Assembly (NCBI RefSeq): GCF_010499255.1
Contig: NZ_JAAGRN010000008.1
Location: 1 to 64,000, forward strand
Source: Sheuella amnicola
Lineage (GTDB): Bacteria > Pseudomonadota > Gammaproteobacteria > Burkholderiales > Burkholderiaceae_B
Direction of reading: 5' to 3'
DNA: 64,000 nt
The position numbers were made by a program, and so were the translations under genes. Below the pieces are notes generated by a model. That model was not told the origin of the DNA. It worked only from the letters and a program-made list of their open reading frames with translations, and made no database searches. This document shows, piece by piece, positions 27,420 to 36,741 of this stretch (the first letter of the stretch is position 1; each line of letters opens with the position of its first letter).

Positions 27420-28796
27420 TTAAATCGATGGCTCGGACTCGTCAAAGTCATCGATAGCCTGTCCTAGCAAAGAGACTGTCTCATCCTCAGGCATGGCCTC
27501 GACGTTCTTAAGACTTTTTAGCATGACGCGCGTGCGGGTCTCGGTCTGTCCGATTTTATTGCTGGCAGTTTCGAGTGATTTCTTCACAGTGGCCAGCGCA
27601 TCTCCAAACTTGCCAAACTCGGTCTTCACCGCGCGCAATACGCGCCATACCTCGGAAGACCGCTCCTGTATCGCCAGCGTTCTGAATCCCATCTGCAAAC
27701 TGTTGAGCAATGCGGCCAGATTGGCCGGCCCCGCCACGTTCACCCTCATGTCATGCAACTTGTCGAGCAAGCCTGGTTGACGCAACACCTCTGCGTAAAG
27801 CCCTTCACTAGGCAAAAACATGATGGCAAAATCGGTGGTGTGAGGTGGCGACACATACTTGGCAACAATCTGCGAAGCCTGTTTCTCAACCGCGCGCGCA
27901 AGCGCGGCACCCGATGTCTTGACGCCCTCGCGATCCGCATTATCTTGCGCGTCCATCAAGCGCTCATATTCCTCTTTCGGAAACTTCGCATCGATCGGCA
28001 ACCAGACCGGGTGATCAAGGTCGCCCGATCCGGGCAACCTGATGGCAAATTCGACCTGCGCATCACTACCCGGAACTGTTTTCACATTCTGCGCATACTG
28101 TTCGGGTGTCATGGTGTCTTCTATCAGTCGGGCCAACTGAACTTCACCCCATGTACCTCGCGTCTTGACGTTTGTCAGCACACGTTTCAGGTCACCGACA
28201 CCGGCGGCCAGAGATTGCATTTCGCCCAGGCCTTTCTGAACAGATTCAAGCCTGTCGGAAACCTGCTTGAACGACTCCCCAAGTCTTTGCTCCAGCGTGG
28301 CATGCAATTTTTCATCCACTGTGCGGCGCATCTCTTCGAGTTTGGTCGCATTATCCGTTTGCAATGCCCGCAGACGCTCTTCTACAGCAGAGCGCAGCTC
28401 GGTGATTCGTCGCTCATTTGCTTGCGTCAGCATGTCAAGCCGCTCGGCAAACCCCGCTGCGAATCTCGCAAGCGACTCTGCACTTTCGCTACGACCGGCT
28501 GCGGCATCGCGCGAAATCGCTCCCCTGAACTCGGCATCGCTTTGCGCGAGTTCGGTGCGCAAAGCGCGCGAGGACTCCGCGAATTCAGCACGCATTTGTC
28601 TCTGGCTTTCGGCCTGTTCGTGACGCAAAGCATGCTCAAGCCGATCCTGACCGGCAAGCAACTGGTCCAGTCTCGGGTCTTGAATTGCAGTGCCGAATGA
28701 GCGGGCACGAAACCATCCCATTACTGAAAAAACAAGGGCGAGCGTCGAGATGACGATCAGTAAGGGCAACAAGAATGAAGAGTCCAAATTATTCAT
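27420..28796 (-). CDS. rmuC: DNA recombination protein RmuC
   Basis: Protein of 458 residues with an N-terminal membrane helix (about residues 9-28, [21 protein letters not shown]), a long predicted coiled coil rich in Glu/Arg/Ala (about 40-200), and a C-terminal RmuC nuclease-like domain ([36 protein letters not shown]). RmuC limits rearrangement between inverted repeats and is implicated in phage defence in E. coli. A long reading frame on the opposite strand over the coiled coil is a codon-bias shadow. Confidence 0.93.
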   Translation of the reverse strand: MNNLDSSFLLPLLIVISTLALVFSVMGWFRARSFGTAIQDPRLDQLLAGQDRLEHALRHEQAESQRQMRAEFAESSRALRTELAQSDAEFRGAISRDAAAGRSESAESLARFAAGFAERLDMLTQANERRITELRSAVEERLRALQTDNATKLEEMRRTVDEKLHATLEQRLGESFKQVSDRLESVQKGLGEMQSLAAGVGDLKRVLTNVKTRGTWGEVQLARLIEDTMTPEQYAQNVKTVPGSDAQVEFAIRLPGSGDLDHPVWLPIDAKFPKEEYERLMDAQDNADREGVKTSGAALARAVEKQASQIVAKYVSPPHTTDFAIMFLPSEGLYAEVLRQPGLLDKLHDMRVNVAGPANLAALLNSLQMGFRTLAIQERSSEVWRVLRAVKTEFGKFGDALATVKKSLETASNKIGQTETRTRVMLKSLKNVEAMPEDETVSLLGQAIDDFDESEPSI

Positions 28797-28849
28797 CCGA
28801 AAAAATCATGTCATTTTCTTTTAAGCACAAACGCGCATTTGGAGCGTGT

Positions 28850-29203
28850 TCAGCCAAATTGCGCGGCATAGCGTTTTTCGTTGAATCCCACGCTGACAGC
28901 TCCGCTCGCATCAACCAGAACCGGTCGGCGCACCATGGCCGGATAATCGGCAATCAGCGCAAGCCATTGGGCATCAGAGTCAGGTGTTTTAAGGCTTTCA
29001 TCCAGGTTACGCCACGTCATCGACGCGCGATTGACGAGTTTTTCCCATCCGCCCAACTCTTTGGCCCATTTTTTCAGCGTTGCGGGTGGCACAGGCACGG
29101 CCCGATAGTCCTGAAACTCATATTGGACACTATGCGCATCCAACCAAGCCTTCGCCTTGGCTACTGTGCTGCATTGGTTCAGGCCATATAGTTTGATTGT
29201 CAT
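28850..29203 (-). CDS. ArsC/Spx-family (YffB-like) thioredoxin-fold protein
   Basis: Thioredoxin-fold protein of 117 residues starting MTIKLYGLNQCSTVAKAKAWLD. The single N-terminal Cys (NQCSTVAK, no CxxC) is as in YffB, and RRPVLVDASG is the cis-Pro/substrate loop. YffB-type proteins are glutathione-linked reductases of unknown substrate; Spx of Firmicutes shares the fold. The start overlaps the kdkA stop by four bases (ATGA), which fixes ATG 29203 over longer in-frame starts. It therefore shares a transcript with the Kdo kinase and globin. Confidence 0.85.
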   Translation of the reverse strand: MTIKLYGLNQCSTVAKAKAWLDAHSVQYEFQDYRAVPVPPATLKKWAKELGGWEKLVNRASMTWRNLDESLKTPDSDAQWLALIADYPAMVRRPVLVDASGAVSVGFNEKRYAAQFG

Positions 29204-29961
29204 TTCGACTCCGGATTCAAGGATTGCCACGATTGTTGATAACCGGCGGTCAGGGCGGACCAACAAGTCGCCTCGAGCGGTGCAGCGACTTTACGCACGG
29301 ATCGCAGTAAGCGGGATATATTTTCTGTGCGCAAACCGGAATTCATTTTAATTCGACGGCTTCGGTCAAAATCGATCAGCCAGACTTTGCGTGTCGCGTC
29401 GACAAGGATATTGAACACGTTTAAATCTGCATGCCAAACTCCCGCATCATGCATGCGGGCGATCACCTGCCCGGCATTGCTCCACACCTCCGGATCAGTG
29501 AAGGAAAGCAGTGGATGTGCTGCCGGAATGCGTTGCGTAATCAATGCCGCTCTGTATATCAGACCTTTTCTCTGTACCATGGCCGCAAGCGGGCGAGGCA
29601 CAGGCAACCCCATCTTCAGCATGGCCTGAAGCAAAGAAAATTCGGCAAAGGACCTGGCGGATTGTGCACCCTGCCATACATATTGATCACGAAAAAAATG
29701 CGCGGCCATTCCACCACGACGATATTGCCTCAATACAGCATCCGTATCGCCCAGCCTGATAAACCAGGCCGCAGCTCGTCCACCTTCTTTAACGGGTAGA
29801 GATTCGAGCATGGGCAAACCGGGGTCGAACCATTCGGATGGCTGTGATGATTTAGCCAAGTTATCCAGCAGTACATCGTAATGAACTTCACGACGGGCCA
29901 GCGGATCAATCCAAACCCGGCATGACGAAGCCACAGATTGCGTAAAGGCTTGATCAACCAT
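29200..29961 (-). CDS. kdkA: 3-deoxy-D-manno-octulosonic acid (Kdo) kinase
   Basis: Protein of 253 residues with a eukaryotic-like kinase fold that phosphorylates Kdo in the inner LPS core. Seen are LRQYRRGGMAAHFFRDQYVWQ (the KdkA-type glycine-rich region), the catalytic loop HDAGVWHADLNVFNILVD with HxD present (WHAD), and the metal-binding LIDFDRSR. ATG 29961 overlaps the globin stop by eight bases; the in-frame start further upstream would overlap it by 50. Translational coupling on both sides indicates one operon with the globin and the Spx-like protein. Confidence 0.85.
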   Translation of the reverse strand: MVDQAFTQSVASSCRVWIDPLARREVHYDVLLDNLAKSSQPSEWFDPGLPMLESLPVKEGGRAAAWFIRLGDTDAVLRQYRRGGMAAHFFRDQYVWQGAQSARSFAEFSLLQAMLKMGLPVPRPLAAMVQRKGLIYRAALITQRIPAAHPLLSFTDPEVWSNAGQVIARMHDAGVWHADLNVFNILVDATRKVWLIDFDRSRRIKMNSGLRTENISRLLRSVRKVAAPLEATCWSALTAGYQQSWQSLNPESK

Positions 29962-30367
29962 CGCGATTTCGCATCCAGTCGGCCACGCCAAAAAAAATCT
30001 CAAGCAGGCGATCGGATAGTTCAGGCGGATAACTCAGGTCTTGCATGGCTCTGCCCATGCACAGCAGCCACTGATCCCGCTCACGTACGCCGATCGAAAA
30101 AGGCAAATGTCGGGCCCTGAGGCGTGGATGCCCGAATCTTTCGATATAGTGCTGAGGGCCGCCAAAATATCCGCATAAATAGAGAAATAATTTCTCCCGA
30201 GCAGGTTCGAGCGTTGTGCCGTGCGTATCACGCAATGCTTTGAGATCGGCATCCATGTCCATGATGTCGTAAAACCGCTCGACAAGCGCTCGCACTCCAG
30301 GTTCACCACCGATTACCTCAAAAATCGTCGTCTGTTCGGATGTGGAATTCGTATCTGTATCTGTCAT
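29954..30367 (-). CDS. Truncated hemoglobin, group II (GlbO-like)
   Basis: Heme protein of 137 residues in the 2-over-2 globin fold. TIFEVIGGEPGVRALVERFYDIM is the N-terminal helix pair. FGHPRLRARHLPFSIG carries the proximal His (in RARHLPF), and WLLCMGRAM has the group II Trp at G8. Family members bind oxygen or detoxify NO/peroxide. ATG 30367 (MTDTDTNSTSEQ) is chosen because longer starts run into the permease gene. It is translationally coupled to kdkA, an unusual partner. It starts three bases before the permease stop. Confidence 0.87.
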   Translation of the reverse strand: MTDTDTNSTSEQTTIFEVIGGEPGVRALVERFYDIMDMDADLKALRDTHGTTLEPAREKLFLYLCGYFGGPQHYIERFGHPRLRARHLPFSIGVRERDQWLLCMGRAMQDLSYPPELSDRLLEIFFGVADWMRNRDG

Positions 30368-30369
30368 GA

Positions 30370-32862
30370 TCAGGATTGACGCAAAATAACAAGAGGCGGT
30401 GTTTGCAACACCCCGCGCAAGGCAAAGATTCCGGCTAACCAGGCTCCAAGCATACATACACTGACGCCAATAAGCCATGGCCAAACCGTAAAGCGCATAT
30501 CAAAATCGAATACCCAGTATGACAGCGCCCAAGCTGCCAGTGTGGCACCTGTTGCCGCAAGCAACCCGGCCAGCGCGCCGACTGCCAGTAACTCGAATCT
30601 TTGAGCCCTGGCCAACTGCAAGCGACTGGCCCCGAAGGATCGCAGCAACGCCGCCTCACGCACTCTTTCGTCTCGTGTCGCAGACAAAGCAGCAACCAAA
30701 ACAATTGCTCCCGCCATAAGCGAGAATAGAAACAAGCCCTGTACAGCCACGGAAACTTTGTCCAGAATGGACTGTAACTGGGACATGATCGCACCGACAT
30801 CGAAAATGGTCAGGTTGGGAAATTCACGCACAAGATCCTGTAAGCCATCTGCGTGTCGGGAAGGCAAATGAAATGCGGTCATCCAGGTTCTTGGCGCTTC
30901 GGTCAGCGACTTTGATGTCATGATGGCGAAAAAATTCGCGCGCATGGAATCCCAATCCACTTTGCGCAAACTCGTCACGCGAACAACAACAGGCTGTCCG
31001 GCCACATCGAATTCAAGCTTATCGCCGAGGCTCAACTGAAGCGACTTGGCTAATCCGATCTCGAGCGACACTTCGTTTTCTTTGGGATCAAGATCTCGAC
31101 CACTTGCCACCTGGCCGGGCTCGGACAACCGGTCAGCATACGAGAGATTGAACTCGCGATCGATCAATCGCTTGGCGCGCGCGTCTTCGTAGTCTGCGGA
31201 CCCGATTGGCACGTCGTTACGCGCAACGAGCCGTCCTCGCACCATGGGCGACATGGACAAAGTTGCGAGCCCGATGGAGCGAAGGCGCTGCTCAACGGAT
31301 TCACGCTGATCGTCCAGCACATTGATCAAAAAACGATTAGGCGCATCGGGCGGCAGCGTGCGCTGCCAGCCCGCCAGCAAATCGGTCCTGACGATCGTCA
31401 GCAACAAAATCGCCATCATGCCGATCGCAAGTGCGCTGACCTGGGCGATGGTGGCGCCACGTCTTCTGACCACGCCCGCTAGCGCAAAGCGCAACACCGG
31501 ATATCGGACCAACCGATCGCGCAACTTGGATACGAACAACAGCGCGACTGCGCCCAAACCGCTGAACATCAACGTGGCAACAACAAACCCAACAGCCAAT
31601 CCCAGTCCAAGCTTGATGTCTCGGGCCACCCACCACATCAACAGGCAAAACCCCGACAGACCCAGCAGCACTCCCATCCAGCTTTGCAAAGGAAACCGGG
31701 TCGGTTGTTGCCTCAAAATCTGCCAGGGCGCAACATGCCTGAGTGCGGTCAAGGGTGGCCAGGAAAAAGCCAACAACAGCCACAACCCCGCGAACAATCC
31801 CTGCAATGCAGGAACAGGACCCGAAACCGGCAACGCTGCGCCAAGCAGGCCAGCGAGCATCCTGACAAGAAACACTTGAGTTGCCCAACCCAACAAGACA
31901 CCGATCACACTGCCCAGTATTGCCACCAAAACGAACTCGGTCAGCAGGATGAAGGTAATATCCGACTGGGTGGCGCCCAAACTGCGCATGATGGCCACGC
32001 TATGACGATGGCGTTGACCAAAACGCCTTGACGCAAGAGCCACGGCAACTGCAGCAATTAGAACAGCCAACATGGCCACGAGAGCAAGAAACTGCTGCGC
32101 GCGATCAAGTGAGCGACGAACTTCCGGTCGCCCCGACTCAACAGTAACTAATTTCTGACCCGGCTTGATCTGTCCTTCAAGCCATTGGCGATAGGTATCA
32201 ATGGCGGCATCAGCCCCTGCAACCAGCAATGCGTAACCGATTCGGCTTCCCGGAGCGATCAGTCCGGTGCGCTCAAGATCTTCGGCACTTAACATGACGC
32301 GAGGTGCAAGATTGACGAACTGGGGGCCGCGATCCGGTTCGTAGGTCATCACGCGCGCGATGCGCAGCTCGATCTCGCCCACTTTCAGCCGGTCACCAAC
32401 GCGAGCATGCGTTTGGGATAAAACCTGTGGGTCAACCCAGATCTCGCCGGATGGCGGAGATGAAGTTGTCGCTTCGTCTTGTCCGCCAAGACTTGTTGCC
32501 GTTCGCAAATGCCCCCTGAGCGGATACCCCTTCTCCACGGCTTTGATCGAGGCCAGCAATTGGACATCGTCGCGCGTAACCATGGAGGGAAACTGCCAGG
32601 ATTTAGCCACTTTCAAATCCAGAGTTTTAGCCCGCTCTGTAAAGCTGTCAGGGATAGGATTGTCGGCCTCGAGTAACAGGTCGGCACCCAGCATATGCAT
32701 GGCATCGCGCTCAAGGCCGCGAGAGACGCGATCTGAAACAAAACCAACGCTAGTCAGTGCCGACACTGCGATGACGACCGCCAGCAAAAGCAAACGCAAG
32801 TCCCCCGCTCGCGTATCGCGCCAAGCTTGTCGCGCAGCGACTTTGAAATTTGCCACCTTCAT
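30370..32862 (-). CDS. FtsX-family ABC transporter permease (YbbP-like)
   Basis: Large inner-membrane protein of 830 residues. A first helix (about residues 23-45, LRLLLLAVVIAVSALTSVGF) is followed by a periplasmic MacB-like domain, a FtsX helix group (about 255-390), a further helix group (about 400-470), a second periplasmic domain, and a final FtsX group (about 700-830). This duplicated layout is that of YbbP/lipase-export permeases. Such permeases need an ATPase (YbbA); none is encoded beside it. ATG 32862 is preferred; an upstream TTG overlapping the previous stop is possible. It lies upstream of globin-kdkA. Confidence 0.85.
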   Translation of the reverse strand: MKVANFKVAARQAWRDTRAGDLRLLLLAVVIAVSALTSVGFVSDRVSRGLERDAMHMLGADLLLEADNPIPDSFTERAKTLDLKVAKSWQFPSMVTRDDVQLLASIKAVEKGYPLRGHLRTATSLGGQDEATTSSPPSGEIWVDPQVLSQTHARVGDRLKVGEIELRIARVMTYEPDRGPQFVNLAPRVMLSAEDLERTGLIAPGSRIGYALLVAGADAAIDTYRQWLEGQIKPGQKLVTVESGRPEVRRSLDRAQQFLALVAMLAVLIAAVAVALASRRFGQRHRHSVAIMRSLGATQSDITFILLTEFVLVAILGSVIGVLLGWATQVFLVRMLAGLLGAALPVSGPVPALQGLFAGLWLLLAFSWPPLTALRHVAPWQILRQQPTRFPLQSWMGVLLGLSGFCLLMWWVARDIKLGLGLAVGFVVATLMFSGLGAVALLFVSKLRDRLVRYPVLRFALAGVVRRRGATIAQVSALAIGMMAILLLTIVRTDLLAGWQRTLPPDAPNRFLINVLDDQRESVEQRLRSIGLATLSMSPMVRGRLVARNDVPIGSADYEDARAKRLIDREFNLSYADRLSEPGQVASGRDLDPKENEVSLEIGLAKSLQLSLGDKLEFDVAGQPVVVRVTSLRKVDWDSMRANFFAIMTSKSLTEAPRTWMTAFHLPSRHADGLQDLVREFPNLTIFDVGAIMSQLQSILDKVSVAVQGLFLFSLMAGAIVLVAALSATRDERVREAALLRSFGASRLQLARAQRFELLAVGALAGLLAATGATLAAWALSYWVFDFDMRFTVWPWLIGVSVCMLGAWLAGIFALRGVLQTPPLVILRQS

Positions 32863-32900
32863 CAATTCTGATCCGGTAAATACATAAGAATAAGCAGCAC

Positions 32901-33659
32901 TCAACGTAACAACAATAGTGGCACAGTCGCGAACAACAATACGGAAAATGCCAGCCTGAGCTGTTTTTCAGGCAAATGATGAGCGAACTTTACCCCTAAA
33001 GGCACGGTGAGCATGCTACCGATCGCCAGCGAAATGCCCACTGTCCAGTTCACCTGTCCGGCCAGAGCGTATGTGAACAGTGCGATCGTCGAGCCCGGAA
33101 TAATCATCGATAAAGCAAGACCTTGGGCTTTGGTCTGTGATAGTCCGAAAAGCGCAGTCAGTATCGGAACCGAAAGAATCGCCCCACCCACTCCGAAAAA
33201 ACCACCCAGCACGCCGGTCAGCGCGCCAAGCGTCAGGGCCTGCCAGCGCCCGAAATCCATTCCCAGGCGCTTGCGCACCGACAAGTATCCCAAGGATTGC
33301 CAGACGTAAAACAAAGCCAGAAAAAAAAGGAACACTGCAAAACTACGCCGCAACAATACCGGATCCAGGCCCAAGGCCAGATGAGCGCCTATCCATGTCG
33401 AGCTGACTGCACCCAGCGCACCGTAGATGGCCAACCGGGTGTCAATCGGGGATTTCAAGTGATACTGGCGCACTGACAAGGACACGGCTGGCAACACCAG
33501 AATCAATGCTGTTCCCTGAGCCAACTGCTGTTCCATATTCAGCAACAATCCGAAACCGGGTATGGCGATCATGCCGCCACCTATGCCCATCATCGCACCG
33601 ATGAAACCGATCGCCGAACCGGCCATCAACCCAAATGGCACCACCCACAATAAACTCAT
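32901..33659 (-). CDS. TSUP-family sulfite/anion exporter (TauE/SafE)
   Basis: Integral membrane protein of 252 residues with about eight hydrophobic helices in two inverted halves. Both halves carry the glycine-rich family motif: GAMMGIGGGMIAIPGFGLLL near the N-terminus and GGFFGVGGAILSVPILTALFG in the middle. Members move sulfite, sulfoacetate, taurine-derived anions or other organosulfur compounds. No sulfur gene is adjacent, so the substrate is unknown. Confidence 0.88.
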   Translation of the reverse strand: MSLLWVVPFGLMAGSAIGFIGAMMGIGGGMIAIPGFGLLLNMEQQLAQGTALILVLPAVSLSVRQYHLKSPIDTRLAIYGALGAVSSTWIGAHLALGLDPVLLRRSFAVFLFFLALFYVWQSLGYLSVRKRLGMDFGRWQALTLGALTGVLGGFFGVGGAILSVPILTALFGLSQTKAQGLALSMIIPGSTIALFTYALAGQVNWTVGISLAIGSMLTVPLGVKFAHHLPEKQLRLAFSVLLFATVPLLLLR

Positions 33660-33702
33660 CTAACCTGTCTCAACAATAGAAGCAAAAAGGATGCCTTCAC
33701 CT

Positions 33703-35070
33703 TCAACGATCGCGCAAACGATCCAGAGCATCCTGCAGACGATCCACCGCCCAGATCTCCAGCCCTTCGATCGGCTGGCGCGGTGCATTGGCACGGGGGA
33801 TCATCGCAATGGAAAAGCCCAATTTGGCCGCTTCACGCAAACGCTCCTGACCGCGGGGGGCGGGCCTGACCTCGCCGGCAAGCCCAACTTCGCCGAATGC
33901 AATCAAGCCTTTGGGTAAAGGCCGATTTCTGAGCGACGAGATAATGGCCAGTAAAACCGCTAAATCCGCCGCAGGCTCGGTGATGCGCACTCCACCCACC
34001 GCATTGACGAAAACGTCCTGATCATGCGTGGACACGCCTGCATGGCGATTCAGAACGGCCAGCAACATGGCCAAACGGTTGCCTTCCAGACCGACAGTCA
34101 GTCGGCGCGGATTGGGAACATGCGCAGTATCGACCAAAGCCTGAATTTCGACCAGCAAGGGACGAGTCCCCTCTTGCGTCGCCATGACACACGACCCGGC
34201 CACATCGTTGCTATGTTGGGACAAAAAAAGCGCAGATGGGTTGGACACCCCGCGCAATCCGCGATCGGTCATGGCAAACACGCCGAGCTCATTGACCGCA
34301 CCGAACCGATTCTTGAATGCCCGAATCAACCGGTATGACGAATGCGTATCACCTTCGAAATACAAAACAGTATCGACGATATGTTCAAGCACGCGCGGAC
34401 CCGCAAGGGCGCCATCTTTGGTGACATGACCGATCATGACAATCGGAATGCCGGCCTGTTTGGCAATGCGGGTCAATTGCGCGGCGCACTCCTTGACCTG
34501 CGACACCGAACCCGGAGCTGAAGTCAGTTCGCCGGAATAAATCGTCTGAATCGAATCGATCACTGCCACTGCAGGTTTTTTTTCCAGCAACGCGTGCTGG
34601 ATAGACTCGAGACGGATCTCGGCAAACAAGTCGACCGAACCGCCGGACAGCCCCAATCTGCGCGCGCGCAATGCCACCTGCTCAGCCGACTCTTCTCCGG
34701 TGACGTATAACACTCGCTGTTGCCCGGACATGCTGACCAGGGCCTGCAACAGCAAGGTCGATTTACCTATGCCAGGATCTCCACCGATCAAAACAACAGC
34801 GCCGGCTACCAGCCCTCCCCCCAGCACCCGATCGAACTCGGTGATGCCCGTAGGCATTCTCGGTAACTCAAGCGCTTCGACATCGGACAAGCTGCGTAGC
34901 GCGCCGGACTGGGCTAGTGGAGCGTAGCGGTGCTCGCTCTGTGAGGCCGTATGCGTTTCGCGTGACTCTTCGAGCGTATTCCAGGCCTGGCAGTGTGGGC
35001 ATTGCCCGAGCCATTTCGGCGTCGTGCCACCACAATCCGAGCAAACAAATAACGTTTTGACCTTGGCCAT
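33703..35070 (-). CDS. radA: DNA repair protein RadA
   Basis: RecA-like ATPase of 455 residues promoting branch migration in recombination. In order: an N-terminal zinc finger (FVCSDCGG...GQCPHCQAW, residues 8-31), Walker A GGDPGIGKSTLLLQ (around 97-110), Walker B AVIDSIQTIY, the RadA signature KNRFGAVNELG, and a C-terminal Lon-like domain. The start shares one base with the preceding SDR stop, so the two are coupled. Confidence 0.97.
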   Translation of the reverse strand: MAKVKTLFVCSDCGGTTPKWLGQCPHCQAWNTLEESRETHTASQSEHRYAPLAQSGALRSLSDVEALELPRMPTGITEFDRVLGGGLVAGAVVLIGGDPGIGKSTLLLQALVSMSGQQRVLYVTGEESAEQVALRARRLGLSGGSVDLFAEIRLESIQHALLEKKPAVAVIDSIQTIYSGELTSAPGSVSQVKECAAQLTRIAKQAGIPIVMIGHVTKDGALAGPRVLEHIVDTVLYFEGDTHSSYRLIRAFKNRFGAVNELGVFAMTDRGLRGVSNPSALFLSQHSNDVAGSCVMATQEGTRPLLVEIQALVDTAHVPNPRRLTVGLEGNRLAMLLAVLNRHAGVSTHDQDVFVNAVGGVRITEPAADLAVLLAIISSLRNRPLPKGLIAFGEVGLAGEVRPAPRGQERLREAAKLGFSIAMIPRANAPRQPIEGLEIWAVDRLQDALDRLRDR

Positions 35071-35807
35071 CAGGAGGAAGACCCACCCAAGCTGCCGCCA
35101 CCATCGATGCCGATAATTTGACCCGTAATAAAGCCCGCTTCGTCCGAAAGGAGAAATGCGATCAACGCGGCTACTTCATTAGGCGTCCCAAGCCGCCCCA
35201 TCGGCACCTGCCCCGCAGGCGGCTGGGTTGCGTCTCCGGACGGAATCGCGTTCATGAACATTTCGGTATCGATCGCACCCGGAGCGACCGCATTGACGGT
35301 GATGCCATATTCGGCAAGATCCAGTGCCCAGCTTCGCGTGCAACCGATGATGGCACTCTTGGCGGCAGCGTAGCTGGTCGCGTCGCGTGCGCCACGCACA
35401 GCCAGGCTGCACAGATTGATTATTCGTCCCTTGCGGCGAGTCTTCATCGAATCGACAAAGGCTTGTGTCACCTGCACGGCCGTGCGAACGTTCAAATCGA
35501 AACTTTCGAATAAGTCCTTGAGACCGACCGAGCCAAGGGGTTGGGAAATCGCCGATCCGACGTTATTCACGATGGCGTCAACGGGGAATTTCTCGCGGAT
35601 TACGCGTAGAACGTCCTCTGTCTGACCTGCGTCCGATAAGTCGCATTCATACAAGTAACCCGGAAAGTCGACCTCGGCGGTATTGCGGGCGATCCCAACC
35701 ACATGACAACCGGCATCCGCCAGTCGCCTGCTCAACGCCCAACCAATTCCTTTAGTCGCCCCGGTAATTAAAACGCAACTGTCTTTCAATACGATCTCCC
35801 GACGCAT
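35070..35807 (-). CDS. Short-chain dehydrogenase/reductase (FabG-like)
   Basis: Classical SDR of 245 residues. The NAD(P)-binding TGATKGIGWALSRRLA (about 13-30), NNVGSA, the active-site Tyr-Lys in SYAAAKSAIIG and the catalytic Ser in LCSLAVRG are all present, with the C-terminal GFITGQIIGIDGGGS. It most resembles 3-oxoacyl reductase-type SDRs, but nearby genes (radA, and divergent hpnC) do not fix a substrate. A link to hopanoid synthesis is possible only by position. Confidence 0.82.
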   Translation of the reverse strand: MRREIVLKDSCVLITGATKGIGWALSRRLADAGCHVVGIARNTAEVDFPGYLYECDLSDAGQTEDVLRVIREKFPVDAIVNNVGSAISQPLGSVGLKDLFESFDLNVRTAVQVTQAFVDSMKTRRKGRIINLCSLAVRGARDATSYAAAKSAIIGCTRSWALDLAEYGITVNAVAPGAIDTEMFMNAIPSGDATQPPAGQVPMGRLGTPNEVAALIAFLLSDEAGFITGQIIGIDGGGSLGGSSS

Positions 35808-35901
35808 GGCTTTGCCAGGGTGTTAGTCTAACGCAGTGACGATTCATCCAAAGCCACTAAAATCCCCTGAAATATGATTTCAAACTAAGGTAATTTTATT
35901 A

Positions 35902-36741
35902 ATGTCAGTCAATCATTACGAAAATTTTCCGGTTGCATCGATTCTGCTGCCTAAAAAGCTGAGAAAAGCGGTCACGGATATTTACCGTTTTGCCCGTTGT
36001 GCTGATGATCTGGCCGATGAAGGAGACGCCGACGATGCTCATCGCCTCCAAAGTCTGCAAAGCTATCGCCATGCCCTCTACGAATTATCGCTCCCCCAGA
36101 CCAACCGCCAATACCGGGATGCTGGTCTGGGTGATATTTTCGATCCTCTCGCACGAACGATCGCTGCGCATCAATTGCCTCTGACACCCTTTCTGGATCT
36201 GCTGTCAGCCTTCGAGCAGGATGTGACGCAAAAGCGTTACGCGGACTTTAAATCCCTTGAAGCGTATTGCCGCAAGTCAGCCAACCCGGTTGGCAGACTC
36301 ATGCTGCATCTATATGAAACTACGGACGAAGTATCCCTTAGACAATCTGACACTATCTGCACCGCGCTGCAACTTATCAACTTCTTGCAGGATGTCGCCA
36401 TAGACTGGCGCAAGAAACGAATCTATCTGCCGCAAGACGACATGGCGCGATTCGGCGTCACGGAAACAACAATTGCAACGTCCGATCACGGACCAGTCTG
36501 GCAAGCATTGATGCGCTTCGAGGTCGAACGCGCCCGGGCGTTGTTAAAATCAGGCATCCCCCTCGGATTGCGCCTGAAGGGCCGAATCGGAGTCGAATTG
36601 CGCATGATCATCGAGGGTGGTTTGTGTATCCTGAATAAAATCGAGGCTGTTCAATACGATGTTTTCTATCGTCGACCGGCCCTGCAATCTTTCGACTGGC
36701 CGGGGATCATCTGGCGAGCCCTCTTGAAGCGACAAAAATGA
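35902..36741 (+). CDS. hpnC: Squalene synthase HpnC (hydroxysqualene synthase)
   Basis: Trans-isoprenyl diphosphate synthase-fold enzyme of 279 residues. In the three-enzyme HpnCDE route it converts presqualene diphosphate to hydroxysqualene. YRFARCADDLADEGDADD (about 29-46) is the first Asp-rich motif and LINFLQDVAIDWRKKRIYLP the second. It starts MSVNHYENFPVASILLP, as HpnC usually does. AAGG lies upstream of ATG. The stop overlaps the hpnD start (ATGA), giving a coupled hpnC-D-E operon. Confidence 0.93.
   Translation: MSVNHYENFPVASILLPKKLRKAVTDIYRFARCADDLADEGDADDAHRLQSLQSYRHALYELSLPQTNRQYRDAGLGDIFDPLARTIAAHQLPLTPFLDLLSAFEQDVTQKRYADFKSLEAYCRKSANPVGRLMLHLYETTDEVSLRQSDTICTALQLINFLQDVAIDWRKKRIYLPQDDMARFGVTETTIATSDHGPVWQALMRFEVERARALLKSGIPLGLRLKGRIGVELRMIIEGGLCILNKIEAVQYDVFYRRPALQSFDWPGIIWRALLKRQK

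Noticed and set aside
27753-28700. A 315-codon open frame opposite rmuC
   Set aside because: It covers the low-complexity coiled-coil part of rmuC. Few stops arise on the opposite strand of Glu/Arg/Ala-rich coding DNA, and no motif is visible.
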